Below, piece by piece: positions 11,641 to 24,260 of a stretch of 64,000 nucleotides of DNA. The translations under genes and the position numbers were made by a program. Within the stretch, counting starts at the first letter, position 1. Each line of letters begins with the position of its first letter. Under the pieces are notes generated by a model, which had not been told where the DNA came from, searched no databases, and saw only the letters and a list, made by a program, of their open reading frames with translations. The stretch is from Malurus cyaneus samueli (Eukaryota; Chordata; Aves; Passeriformes; Maluridae): the NCBI GenBank assembly GCA_009741485.1, contig CM019238.1:11801030-11865029 (forward strand), given 5' to 3'.

Positions 11641-12385
11641 CACACTGACTCTGCACAAGCTTATTGGGCAGGAATCATGAGAAAGCTCTTCTTGCTGAAC
11701 CACACCAGCTTTGGAGATGGCTACAAAGGACGGCTGAACTGGGAGGAGGTTGGGTTTGAGTTGGGATAAAAAGTCCTGTGGCAGCTGGCACAGAAGGAGC
11801 CGGGAGGATGAGTTCTGGCACACAGCTTTTGCCAAACTCAGTACTGTTTACCAAAACACCCCTCTTCACCCCAAAAAGGACAACACGACCTTGAGCTAAG
11901 AACTGCTAGCAAATGTCACTCTGGCAAATGACCTCCAAGAGCCCTGCTGCTGCTCGGCTGCTGCCCAGAGCCCAGAGCCAGGGAATGTCATCTCCCAGCC
12001 AGGCATCTGGGCTGCCTGCCTGCCTGCCAAGCCTGCCCCAGCAGATGGTTCCAGCGATGGACCCAATTTAGCAACAGAGCCATAACGGGTGGCCAGGCAT
12101 GAAAAATACCCCCCTGTCACTCGATAGCTCTGCCAGCGCCCCTGCAGCGGGGACGGGTGCGAGGGGATCCCGTCACAGGCCAAAGCATCGAGCTCAATGC
12201 AGCGTGTTCAGCCAGCTGGGCTGCTCTGGTGATGGCCCTGGTTTGCAGATGATGGAAACCCTGTGGTGTGAAGGGAATGGATTGTGACCATGTAGTATGC
12301 AGTGTGCACAAAACACATCCAGTAGGAATGTCAGAGACAGCTAGGGCAGCTTGGCAAGCTTCTGTATCTGCCAGCATCTGCCTGC

Positions 12386-12415
12386 ATCTTTCCTGCTTTT
12401 TCCTGCTTTTTCCTA
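12386..12415. repeat. Short tandem repeat (ttcctgcttt)n
   Basis: Two and a half copies of a 10-bp pyrimidine-rich unit, ttcctgcttt, ending in ttcctagg. A minor intronic repeat. Confidence 0.5.
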
Positions 12416-13268
12416 GGAAAGTTATGCTGCTATTGCCACTGAAAAGGACAATCTCCAGAATGCGTTGTGTTGTTTAATTTTTTTAATCAGTGACAACCTT
12501 CAGTGTGGGGAACAGCTGCCAATAGGTGCAGCAGACTGGCTGTCTCCAAAACAGGACAGGATTTCTTAAAGTGAGAGATGTTTGAGTCAAGCCCAAACTG
12601 TTGACTCATTACAAGGTAAAGCACAAGAGCCTGTGATTCCACAGACCAGTCTGCCCGATCTTGGCTCCCAAATCTCTCCTTCTCTGCAATACCAACCATT
12701 TCACTCCCACAGGTGCTTGCACCTGAAATCTAGACAGTCCCATTTCATCCCGAACTTTTCCTGCTGGGACACCAAAAGTTCTGATCAGCTCAGACTACAG
12801 TTAACTGTTTTTTTCATGCAAACAACTCATACTACAAACACACCTCTGCCTCCCCTGAAGACACAACCCCACCATCCATGGGGTTACCTGGCACAAAGAG
12901 CCACAACTGCACTGCACAGATACAGCCGAGATTCCCAACCTTCTGCTTCTCCAAAACACCTTAAACTCTTCCCAACACCTAGCCAAGCATGGTTTCATCT
13001 CATCAGGGAGGTTTTGCCCTCTGGCTTATTACCATTAAAATCCTGGAGCACCAACAGGTTTGCCAGTTGTCTTCTTGCACAACGAGCTGCAACAGCCCAG
13101 CCGTAGGTGCGGCCGCGCCGCTGTGTAATTAAAGCACCGAGCCAGGGCTGGCCGTGGTGCTTGTGTTGGCACAGATCGCCCAGATGGATGTGCAGCATGT
13201 GCATGGTCTTGTGCCTCTGCTTTTCCACCTCCTCCACAGCAATTTAGGAGGTGCGGCTCTTGGCAATG

Positions 13269-13297
13269 TGGATTTGAAAAAAAAAAAAAGAAGAAAA
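13269..13297. repeat. A-rich tract
   Basis: A run of about a dozen A followed by gaagaaaaaat. No flanking element is recognised, so it may be a simple repeat or a degraded retroposon tail. Confidence 0.6.
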
Positions 13298-16200
13298 AAT
13301 CCAGCTCAACACCACCCTGCTGCCGTGGGCAACATGGCCGAGAGAGCCTGGCGTGGCTCAGCAGCGAGTGGTAAAACCAACTTCCTGGGCAGAAACCCAA
13401 AGGCATCAGGTTTGGGATTGCTGATTTGCAAACCAAGACTTTTCCCTTGTTTGCCGCCTCTCGGCTGCTGGCGTGCCACTGATGGCCTCCAGTACGTGTT
13501 CACCAGTGGCCCAGAGGCCACAGCACCACCACAAACCCAGCACCAGCTGGGGAGGAAGTGCCCTAGGCTGGGTGCTCTCTGGAAGGCAGCAGTAAGTTGA
13601 TTTGGGAGGTCAGGGTGTAAGGAAGTCCATGTCAGTCCCACAGCAGGGTGTAACCGGCTGCTGCTCGGAGTGCACGAGGCTCTGCGAGGCAGACAGTACC
13701 CACACCCTGCTCCCCAGCCTCCAGCACTACCACAAACGCCTCTCCACACGTCCTCAAGCTTTTGATGGGGTGAAGAGACAAAAACCCTCAAAACCCAACA
13801 CACTGTACAGACAGAGGGGCTGCACCATGACCCCAGTTCTAGCAATTGCTCCTCCCTCCACCACCCAGAGGAAAGGTGGCGAGGAATGGCCATCATTTAT
13901 GGCCTTAAACCTTATGTTTACCTTGAAAACGTACTCGTTACATTCCTCTTTGCTCCTTGGTTTGTTCCACATCTACCCTGGAGAGAATCTGGTGCCTGCC
14001 ATTGCATTACTCGTTTTCCCCTTGGCAGAGGGTGAAAGAGTTTCTGAACTGCACTGGCAGAGCGGAGCCACAAAAACGCGTTTAGCAAAATGCACTCGTG
14101 TAATCTATTAAAAATTAACAAATCTCATTAGCATTATTAACTGGAAGTGCTGGAGACTTTGTACTTTGCTGATGAAGCAGCATTAACCTGGTCTGATATC
14201 CAGCTGGACAGTCCAGAAGGAGAGTTGCTACCTAAAGGAACTTTGGAGAAAAGTGGTGAAAAACAGGGAGCTAAACATGTACAGCCAAAAACATCTACAA
14301 AGGCAGGAATCAAGAAAAAAATAGCTGGAAACAGAAGAGTATGAATAGAAATGAAATTATTTTAGTGGCAGCAGTATAGGACTGGGTCAAGCAATGGTCC
14401 TGCAGAACCCCCAAGTACCTCAGCCCACCCAGATGTGGAATCATCTTCTTCCTCTTTGGAGACCTTCAAGGTCTAAATCACAAAGAGATTCCTTCTGATC
14501 ACTCTGCTGTCACCTGAGACATGTCCAGACAGTCCTGATTTTGGGAAGTAAGGTTCCCAATGATAGTAGCGCAAAATTAAATGCTTCATATTCCCTCTAA
14601 TGACTAAAAACAACATAATCTCATCAAACTGAATTTTTCTCCTTCATCTTTTCTTCCCCAGAATCTCCTGGATATGGAGAGGCAGCTCTTTCTTGCTACA
14701 TGATGGCCTTCAACTCTCCAAGCCCAGGATGGACACTCAGTGACATTCAGGTATTAGCAATTAGCCAAAATGCAGTCCTAAGGGGAACACACTGGTCACT
14801 GCCCTCCAGATGTTGGCCACTAAAAGCAGCCCTCAGGACAGAAGGATATTTCTCAATGCTTGATTAGAAAACTCCTGGTGTTGTGGCACCCAGGAACATC
14901 TGACATTTGTGACTCACTGTGTGTGGAAAGCAGACCTGACAGTGCCCAGGCCACAGAGAGCAGGGGGTTGTGGCATTCCTCTTCAAGCAGGCAGCCTGGA
15001 ATGTGCTTCTTCAGTCAGAAGGGACAAGGACTTGGTGCAATGTCCACACTCAGTGAAAAATCCCTGGACAACCATCAGCGCCTCACGCTTTTAAGGAGAA
15101 AAGAACCCAAACTAGTTGGTGTTTTGCCCCTTGAGCACACGTGTGAAAAAGGTGCCTGAACAGCACTCCCAGCCCAGGGGTCAAACTGACAGAGACTCCA
15201 CCAGGCTACAGCTCCTGATGCCAAGGGAAATATCTGGAGCGAGATTTTGGTCAAAACCCAAGAATCTGGGTTGTGCATGGAAATACCTGCCATGCTTGGG
15301 ATGATGCTGGAACTCAAGGGCACCACCCTGACTGCCCCCACTCCAGAAGGAGGGAGCAGGGGATGGAGGGATTGGCCCCTGGCATCTCCCCAGGGCAGCT
15401 TGTGTGGTACAGCCCAAGAAGGTCCAGGGATGAGGACACACTGTTCATGTGGGAACATCCAAATTGTTCTGGGGACACCTCCAGCAAGCTGTGAAACAAG
15501 GAGGTGACAAATCAATAGGGCTCCAAGGTCCAAGTCCACAAACGCCTCCTCCTCCATCCTACATGAAGCAATCATGGCTCTGTCTCAGGAATGCCACAAT
15601 CACAGTGGAAAATCAAAATAAAAAGGCTACGTAATCCAGTTTATAAATCCCTTCAAAATCCTCTCTAAAATGGATTACAGAGATTAGAGATAAGAATTTC
15701 CTGGAAATCAAGAATTGCATTTCAGCCTCCCCCATCTCTTCACCGCCCCAGAAAAAAAGTCATGTTTGTGATCCCCGCCCCACCTCACTCCTCCCCAGCC
15801 ATCAGCAAAAGCAGCTCCCTCCAGCCCCTAAAAACAGCAGAGCTAACTGATTTTGCTCTAAGCACTGCTTTGGGGCACACTCTGCTGCATGTTCCTGATC
15901 CTGGGGACAATGTGCATCAGTGTAGGAAACCTGCCTGCAACAGGGAGAGGAGGGGATGGCTCCAGGCTCCTGCAAGCTTTTTGGTCCATCCCTACTCCAA
16001 ACAGGCTCCATGTGACTGTGCAATGTGCTGCCATGGTTTTGTGAACTGCAGGACCTGCATCAAATCCCTTGGGTGCCCAACAGGAAAACACTCTCTTAAA
16101 TCAGTGTGGTCTTCTCAAAATCATCAAAGTACCCATGGGGACAAAGTTACCAAGAGGAGAAAGGTCAAACACTCACGTGGGGATAATATAAAATTATTTA

Positions 16201-17179
16201 GCAGCCATGCTGCTATTATTCTGATAGATTAAAATATTAAAATATTTTGACTCAAGTATCCACGGTGGATAGTGGCAGGACAATTTTCCATTGGGAATTT
16301 TTATTTCGTGAGAGTTTTTGTCGTTTCCTTCTTACTTGGAACAACAACAGCAATAAAGGATTGCAATATTAGCATTCCCGGCAGAGCACACATTCGAGTT
16401 CCTGACCTGTTATTGCTCAAGGACTTCTGCAGCTGCAGATGCCTGTTTGGAGCTACAGTTAGGTCACTTTGAATGATGCTCACAGAATAAGGATCAAAAC
16501 ACTCAGAGCTTGATCAAAAGGACATTTTATGAACATTGCAGCCTGAGTTAAGTGCTGAGTGAATACTTACGTTCGCCCTTATATTACCTCAGCTTGGTTC
16601 TAATAAAATTAACACCCTTTTTAAATAATGAACTCAATTTTTATTTGTTTCTTGTTTTTGTGCCTTATGGCTTTGGAAATGTGTTCTCAAAACCTTTCCA
16701 TCGCTCTGGGAATTTTGAGTTGTGTTGGGATCTGCAAATCAGCATCTTTGTCCTGTGGAATAATAAGGGTTGCACCTTTGTAGCATTGTTCCACCTGTTC
16801 TAACCTGGATTTATCCACCAAAGACTGGGGTTTTTTCTCCCCACAAAAGAGGGTAACACAGTCACACTCTTTCATTTCCCAGGAAGAATTACCACCTGTA
16901 AATAAACAACTAAAAAGTTAACTACAAGCACCAGCAGCATCAATTCTCCTCTGAAAAGAGACAACAGAAAAAACAAAGCAGGGAAAAATCCAGTCTCTCT
17001 CTGCATTTCACTTGCACATTAAACGCAAAATGAACTTACCAGTCCAGGACAGGGGACGTCTTATTGGTGCAATACAGCTGCTTAACTGTTCTTTAGAGAT
17101 ATTCATCTCAAAAGCCAGAACAGAAAGAGCATTTTCCCCCCTTTTATTTATTTATCTTTTTTTTTGTGCCAACTCACCT

Positions 17180-17720
17180 TAGCTGAAAAGCACATTGAGA
17201 TTGTAATTATGGGAAGGCCTCATCTAGTAGATTTGTAAACTCAGCTATCGGCTTGAATTACTGGAATTAGCAAGGCTAATTTAATGTCACTGTTCAAAAT
17301 AGCTCAGATTTGGAATTTCTTAATGGCCTTAGGAAAAGGAGTCTTTATGCATACTGCAATCTAGGCTTCATTCTTAGACTAAATTCCTTCTCATAGATTT
17401 TGTGAATGCCCTGTTTTGTAGCCAACACAAACTCTGTCCAGTAAAATAATGTAAGGACTCAGAATGAAAAGAGATTAGCTGTTCCCTGCTCCTGTTATTT
17501 TAAAGCAGAAATAACTTTGGCTTCTACTGATTCATAGACAAAGCTTGAAATGCAAAGCATGCTCAACTCCAGATTCAGCATGAAAAGGACCTTAAAATAT
17601 TCCCGAGTGCAAGTAATGGACTTATTAGAGGGATGAAAAGAGGCACTTTTCACAGAATCCCAAGCTCTTTAGTCCTGTCATATCAATAATCTTGCTTAAG
17701 AATTTCATTCCATTTAAATT
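17180..17720. other. AT-rich unique block, candidate conserved noncoding element
   Basis: About 540 bp of CpG-poor sequence without repeats, with words such as ttgtaattatggg, ggcttgaattactgg and tttatgcatact that suit homeodomain, POU or SOX binding. This texture is typical of vertebrate enhancers in the long introns of developmental genes. There is no coding signal. Only a cross-species alignment can show whether it is conserved. Confidence 0.25.
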
Positions 17721-20599
17721 TCTTCCCCTTCCAAATATCCTGCCTGACTCCTATGAAATACAACATTTACGCTTTTAAAGTGTTAATTTATTTCTGTTAA
17801 TGCTTTGGAGGTGTAAAATGTCTGTGGATCACCCAGAGTGTGAGCAATGGCGTCACGAGGGGGTGGGACAGGAAACAATTCTGAGCAGTTACACACCTGA
17901 AAATTGATAAATGGGGGGGGATTTTATAGACTTGGTTAAAAGCATCTTCTTTAAATAATGGCAGCTGATTGTGCTGGAACTCAACATACCTGCACAATCT
18001 GTTGCACTCTGCTTTATGTTCATGTTTAAACCCACAAAAACAATGGTGACAATAAGGAAAAAATGTTTTATAGGTATCAGGAAGGAAATTTGCCTGGCTG
18101 TCCTGAGCTGCCAAAATATATCGATTTTTAGCCCAGTTTGCCTAGACTTTGCAAGGCAGTTTACTCTAAAACCAGCATGAAACACCTAGTGACAATTTTC
18201 CCTCTTTGTTTGAAGAAATATCTGAAAAACAAAAGGAATTCAGGAACAAATCACAAGTCTGTGTGCGCATAGCAGGAGACAGAGATGCCCCTTTTAAGAT
18301 ATCAGGGGAGTTATTTTCTCCATTTGGCTCCATGTCCCCAGGATAATTTGCACTGATTGGGGACTGTCTAGCATGGAGGGGACACAAGATGTTTTGGGCT
18401 GCATCTGCCCATGGCCCTCCACAAGACAGCACCAGCAGAGACCAAAAAACCCCAAACACCATGACAGGATGAGTGGCCACACTGGGATAGCTGTGCCTGG
18501 CACGTGGGACTGGCCAGTGATGGTTTTCACAGACCAAACCAGATTTCACACTGCCCGAGAGACCCAAGGGTCTCAAAGAACACCACAGGCATTAATTACA
18601 CCCTCCACTTTGCAGAAATTAATTAAGCACTGAAACCTTCTGGTCCCTGAGAGCCAAGCACAAGCCTCCCTTCACTAATGAGTGAGCCGAGGTTGTGATG
18701 AGGTTTCAGGAGAGCTGAGAAAAGTATCTCTGAGTGCCTCAAGCCACCCCAAAGCAGCAGAATCCTCCCCCCAGGATATTTCTAATTCCTCTGGCCACGT
18801 CCCCCTGAGAAGGCAGCAGTTCAAGGCTTAGCTCTGGATCACTCTTTATGGCCAGGCACAGAAAGCTGACACACCAGGGAGCTGGGAGGGCGAGGGGCAG
18901 GCCCATCCCACAGCCATCCTTCAGGGCATACCCTCAGTCCCCATTTCTAAGGACACCCCAAGAGCCTCTGACATTGGCAAGCATTTTTACTAATAACAAA
19001 CTGGACAACCCTGATGGGACATGCAAGAAGTAACAGGACATCTCATGTGTGCCACTGGCTGCTGCTCTGTCACCTGTTCCTGGGTGGGACATCCTCCAGC
19101 CCCATCCTCCCAGCTGCAAGAGGCATTCCCAGCAGACCCAGGGGAAGCAGAACAATGGGCAGGCACCCCAACATGCACCAAGATGCTCCAGAAACCACCC
19201 TCACTGCAGCATTTGCAGAGCTGATATCCTCCACTGGAACAAATCCACGCACATCCACGCACAGCCTTGGTCACCGGTGAAGAAACAAAACCCTCTCTGC
19301 CTCCTGATTGCCCTGTTTCCCTCCATTCAGGCTTGCTGGATGCTTCCCCATCTTTCCATCTGCCTGGCTGACTTTGTGTCCTCTCAGAAGCTGGACGAGC
19401 CATTTGCCCAGGGCACGCACGACGGATTTAGATGAGCAGCCTGCTAACCCACAAACATCTGCTGTCACCGTTTCTGTTGCAGCAAATGCCTGGATGAAAT
19501 AGGTGACAAGTGCATTAAAAAAAATATGATACCTGTGCTGTGGAGAGCGGGAAGGCAAAGGGGGATTGCCAGCCCCTGCAGCTAACAAAAAGTGGTGGCT
19601 GGGCTGCAGCCTGGGAAACCCATTAGGACCACATGGGGTGTCAGACTGTAACACGACTGCTCAGCTTGCAGGACAAGCAGGAGCTGGGCAGGAAAGCGAT
19701 TCAAAGAGATCAGAAAACAACACAAAGTTCTCAGCCCAGCCCTGCCTTTGCCTCCCAGGAACTGGGAGGAGCAGGTGAACAGGCACACTGAGCTGTAGAT
19801 CAAGGCAGAGACAGTGTCCATCCCAGCCTGGTGTGGGGAGATGCCCAGTGAGGGATCCCTTAGGGCAGGGCTTGCTCTGGGACCTCTATCTGTTAGCTCT
19901 GCTTTAGGGTCCGTGCCATCCTGCAGCCATCCAGCACCCCAGGGCAGGTTTCAATGGGATGGAAGGGATTTAGGAGCCTCCAGGAGATCCCATATAGTGG
20001 TCTCAGTTTCCCTATACCCTACTTAAGTATTATGCAGGACATAGGATATTTTTACCCTATAGTAAATATATGCTTAAGTATTTTTACAAACAGGTTCTGC
20101 TCCTTAATGTATGCAACTGGTCAGGGTGAACCCTACTGTTTTTAGCATTTGAAATCAGGCTCTAACCTCTTGCTTCCCAACCCAAGCACAGCAGCACTTT
20201 TCCATCAGTGTGTAGTAATACCGCCTTGCTATGTCCTTATTTTGGGATACTTTTTGTTTTGTACATAGAACCATTTTTCTTCTTTCCACATTTTCTAATG
20301 AGTTCTGGCGGTAGGAAGTTGTTTGTAAATCACACAAGTATTTGTTTTACTGGAAACATCTGCTTTGACACATTTGTCTTTAAAAAAAGGCCATTTTTTT
20401 TTTTAAACAAAGGTATTAAGCTGCAATGTAAATTGGGCACATCTGTTTATGAGTCACTGCAACAGCACTGCCTCAAGTGCACCAGATCACATGGATCTCC
20501 AGGGGCCTGATCCAGCAAATTAGAAACTCACAGCTCGCTCTGCTCCCTTTTCCAGCACTCCTCTTCCAAGAGCACTTCTGCCTGATTTAATAAATTAAG

Positions 20600-20630
20600 G
20601 ACACTAAATAAGAGAGACCTATTTAGTGTC
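20600..20630. repeat. Perfect 11-bp inverted repeat (hairpin)
   Basis: The left arm gacactaaata (20600-20610) is the exact reverse complement of the right arm tatttagtgtc (20620-20630), with a 9-nt spacer, agagagacc. An outer G-T pair can extend it. The arms include a MEF2-like CTATTTAG word. Confidence 0.7.
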
Positions 20631-23600
20631 TGCTAATAACATTAGTTGTCTGGCCCAGCAGACACTCAAGCATCAACAAGATACTTCAGCTGGTGCCGAA
20701 GTCCACAGGCACCCAAGGGCCAAGCCCAGGGGAATTATTTATAGCTGGGAACTCCAGGCTGCACCAGACCCGCTCTGCCCACGGTGCTGCAGCATCTCCA
20801 CTGCCTTCAGCTGTTTAGGGCTGCCATAAAAAACATTCAGAGAAGCAAAACAGAGGGAAAGATATCAGCTGAAGCTCCAACATCAAAACATGAACCCACC
20901 AGCCGGTATTTGTTCACTGGAAACACAGAGCTCAGCAGACCTGGGGGATTGGTCAGAGACCCAGGAAAAACCATTCAGCTCTGGCTGCAGCTGCAGGGGC
21001 TGGAGAGAATCCCTGATGGTTCGGGGGTCAATAAAGCCAGTGAGGGGTGGGAGGGAGGAGGTTCCAAACCAGCAAGGAGATGGCTGGAGAGGGGACATTC
21101 AGGACCTTCATCCCCCCAAGAGCTGCCAAACTTCAGTTATCCAGGGCAAAGTTTTCTGACTGCCACCAAAGCCCACACCTAAATAAAGCCACAAGTGTCA
21201 GGAAGGGACACGGAGGTCACAGTGCATCAGATGCTCCCTGAGAACACAGGAGCACAAGTGGGGAAGTTTGCTTTTACAGAGAAGGGAGAGGAGAGCATTT
21301 TGGGTATAAATGCATACTTTCACATTCTCTGCACATGCTTTAGTGGTGATTTATGTGGACAAGGGAAGAGATACTGCAGGCTGTGTTCTGTGGTGACTTT
21401 GGGGAGCATACAACCATTTTTTTAATTTACTTTTTACTGGAATGACCTGCAGAGAATCAGAAAAGGACAAGCAAACATACCAAAGCTGCAGAGCAGCCGG
21501 CAGAGAGTTATCAAGGAGGCAGAGGATATTACTCAGATTCTGATAATAACACCGGCTCCCACCTGCCAACTGCAGGCTGTCTGACACAAAAAACTCCAAA
21601 AACAGGCTGGAGCAGATGTCTGCCTCCCCATGCAGGAAGCGTCTCCAGTATCCACGAGACACAAGCAAAATAGCTCTGAGTCCAACGATTTTACAGAGAC
21701 TCGAGATACTGAATTCAAACAGGAAGGAGGGAGAAAAAAAACCCAGTAAAGCAAAAGGATGTGTATCACATTGCAGTTGTAATTTACATTTTAGAAATCC
21801 TGCTGGGACCCCTGCGCTGGACCAAGGCAGTGACAGACGCCCTGGCAATCTGTCCAGCTGCCAAACCTGCTGCTTAGCAGCCAGCAGTACCTGTCACTGC
21901 AAAGATCTGTCCCCACTGTCACAGCACAGAGGCATCGAGGGGTGCAGCAGCATCAGGGGCACTCAGGGGTGCACTCAGCATCCTACAGAGAACCACCCCA
22001 AGGAGCACCTCAGGCACCAGCTCTGCCTGCAGATGGGACACACAGAAAGGACCTTCCCATGAAGGAAGGTGGGAAGGGGAAGGTGCTGCTGGGTTTGCTC
22101 TGTGCTGGGCACGGGCACAGCCTCCAGCAGGAGGGAAGGGCAGAGCATCGTCCCAGGTCCCACGGGAAGCAAAGAGAGAATGGAAAGTGGGAACAGTCAG
22201 CAAGATGTCATTGACAGCCCCAAACACCATTGGAGACACTTTCTGGAACAACAGAAGCTGGTCAACATGCCAGATTTCCATTCCCATAGAAAAGCGGGAA
22301 TGTGCTACTGCTCCAAAGCAGAACAAAAGCAAAATGTGTCCAAATTTTTTGTTGTTTAAGTAAAAGAAAAATTTAACAGGCAAGTTCACATACCACTCCA
22401 ACAAAGTCCAATCAGTTCATCTGGATTTCTTTTTTGTTTTTCTGTGGTATAATTAAAAATGCAATTTCAAGCAGACTTTTAGTCAAGAAGCTGCTGTGGA
22501 GTGAAAGCAGACAGCATTACCTTGTGCTACAGGCTGCTGCTGCTGCTTCACTTCCCTGAGCAGAGAAAGATGTTCCAGTTCATTCCAAAACAAGAAAATC
22601 CCATCCAAAACTCCAGTATGCTTCACTGCCTCCCAGTTCCAGTGGAGGCAGTTTGCAACATAAAGTCTCCCATCAGGAAGTTTCTGGCTTGCCCTAAAAG
22701 CGGCATGATGGGAGGTTACATTTTGAACACTTTTGCCCCAAGAAAGATGGCAAGGCCATGAGACTCCAGAAGCATTTGGCTGCCTGAAATTTGTTGCTGT
22801 GGAAGAAACCCATCTGGGCTCTCCTTTGAGCTGTGACAGCCCCAGGCTAGGAGCAGAGGGAGAAGGCAGAGCAGAGTCCGTGGCAGTCACCACGTGGGAA
22901 GGAGGACATCCCTCCTCCAGCTCACAGCTCGTCCATCCCAGTGCAGGGTCAGGGATCTGCTGGAGAGACACCTGGGAGCCAGGGGAGCTGTGCTCCAGCA
23001 AACACACCTGGTTCAGTTCGTGTTACCCCTGGTGTGAGCCCGGCAGATGTGTGAGCACAGCTCAGGGCTAACGCACAGCAGGCGAGGAGAGCAGAGCTCC
23101 TACCGGTGATGGATCCCCTGCTCTGAGCACACCCTGCAGTGCTGACTCAGGAACTGATCCTGTCCTGCTCCTACACCAGCTGAGGAGTGATTTGCAGGCC
23201 AGACCTAAATTCACACTATCTTCACTCGCAAAGCAAGGGGTGAGAAGAGAGAAATGAGCATTAAAACACCAGGATCCTAGGAGGTTTCTCTGGAGAAGCA
23301 TCCTTCTTCCTCTTTCCAATACCTTTTAGGCAAGGACTGAAAAAGAAGCTGCTTTCTGGGCAGGTCTGTGTTTCTTTCTGCTGGAGACCAACAGCCACCA
23401 GCAGCAGGCTCCGTGGTCAGGCTGGTGCACAACTCCAGCATGGGCTGGCTGCTGATTTAATTTTGAAAACCTCATCTCAAATAATGCCTCCTCCTCCATC
23501 CAGGCTACATCCAGATGCAGACATCTTCCAGATATTTAACTCAGAGCTTCATTCAATCAGGCTTGATTATTTCATAGATACATGCATTTATATTTATGGG

Positions 23601-24150
23601 AAGATGTAAAAACTAATTTTCAAAATGCACTGCTGCCGTCTGCAGCGAGAAGGGACCTGCTGGACCCTGGGCAGAGAGATGGTACTGTGCAGACTCTCAC
23701 TCAAGCACATCTCAGCAAACACCAGCCCCCCAGAGCTGCAACTCGCACTGCCAGGTCACTGCCACAATCACCACCTGCACAAAAACCAGCACATTTGCCC
23801 AAATTTGAAGAGGGGAACCAAGAGGTCAGGTTTTTTCAGTATTCCTCATCTTCTTCCCTTTGGGGCTCAAAAGTGCCCTGAAAGTTGTACCCAGAAGGTT
23901 TCCACTGAGTGGTTTCCATGATCCACCTGCAGCACCATCTCTTCCTTGGACACCTCAGGGCAAGAGGATGGACAGCCATGCAGCAGCCATAGCTGAGAGC
24001 CCAGGGGCCTCTCCTGAGCCCTTTCAATGAGACAGGGCCACCTGGCCCAGCATTCATTGTGTCTCCAGCTGTATTTCCCCAAGACATTTTTTGGGCAGGT
24101 GTGCTTTATAGTCATTGAGGGACCTTAGTTCTGAAAACTAATCTTTTGTC

Positions 24151-24260
24151 CTTGGAAAGAACCTCGAAACCCATCTAATTTCAGCCCACTCACCACAGAC
24201 CTGCCACTAGAGCTTACTTGGACTCTCAGAGCCCCCTCCAAGCTGGCCCCAGACATTTTC
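24151..24260 (-). mobile_element. Diverged CR1 LINE fragment
   Basis: cttggaaagaacctcgaaac, followed by ccatctaatttcagcccact and cctgccactagagcttactt, resembles the antisense CR1 3' region (the block with ggaagggacctc, catctagttcc and cactagaccagg). It is more degraded than the 10.5-kb copy, and the ends are uncertain. Confidence 0.6.

Noticed and set aside
14400..14530. Possible sense-strand CR1 fragment (ttggagaccttcaaggtcta)
   Set aside because: Only a few words fit the CR1 pattern, and the rest of the block does not follow the consensus; too weak to annotate.
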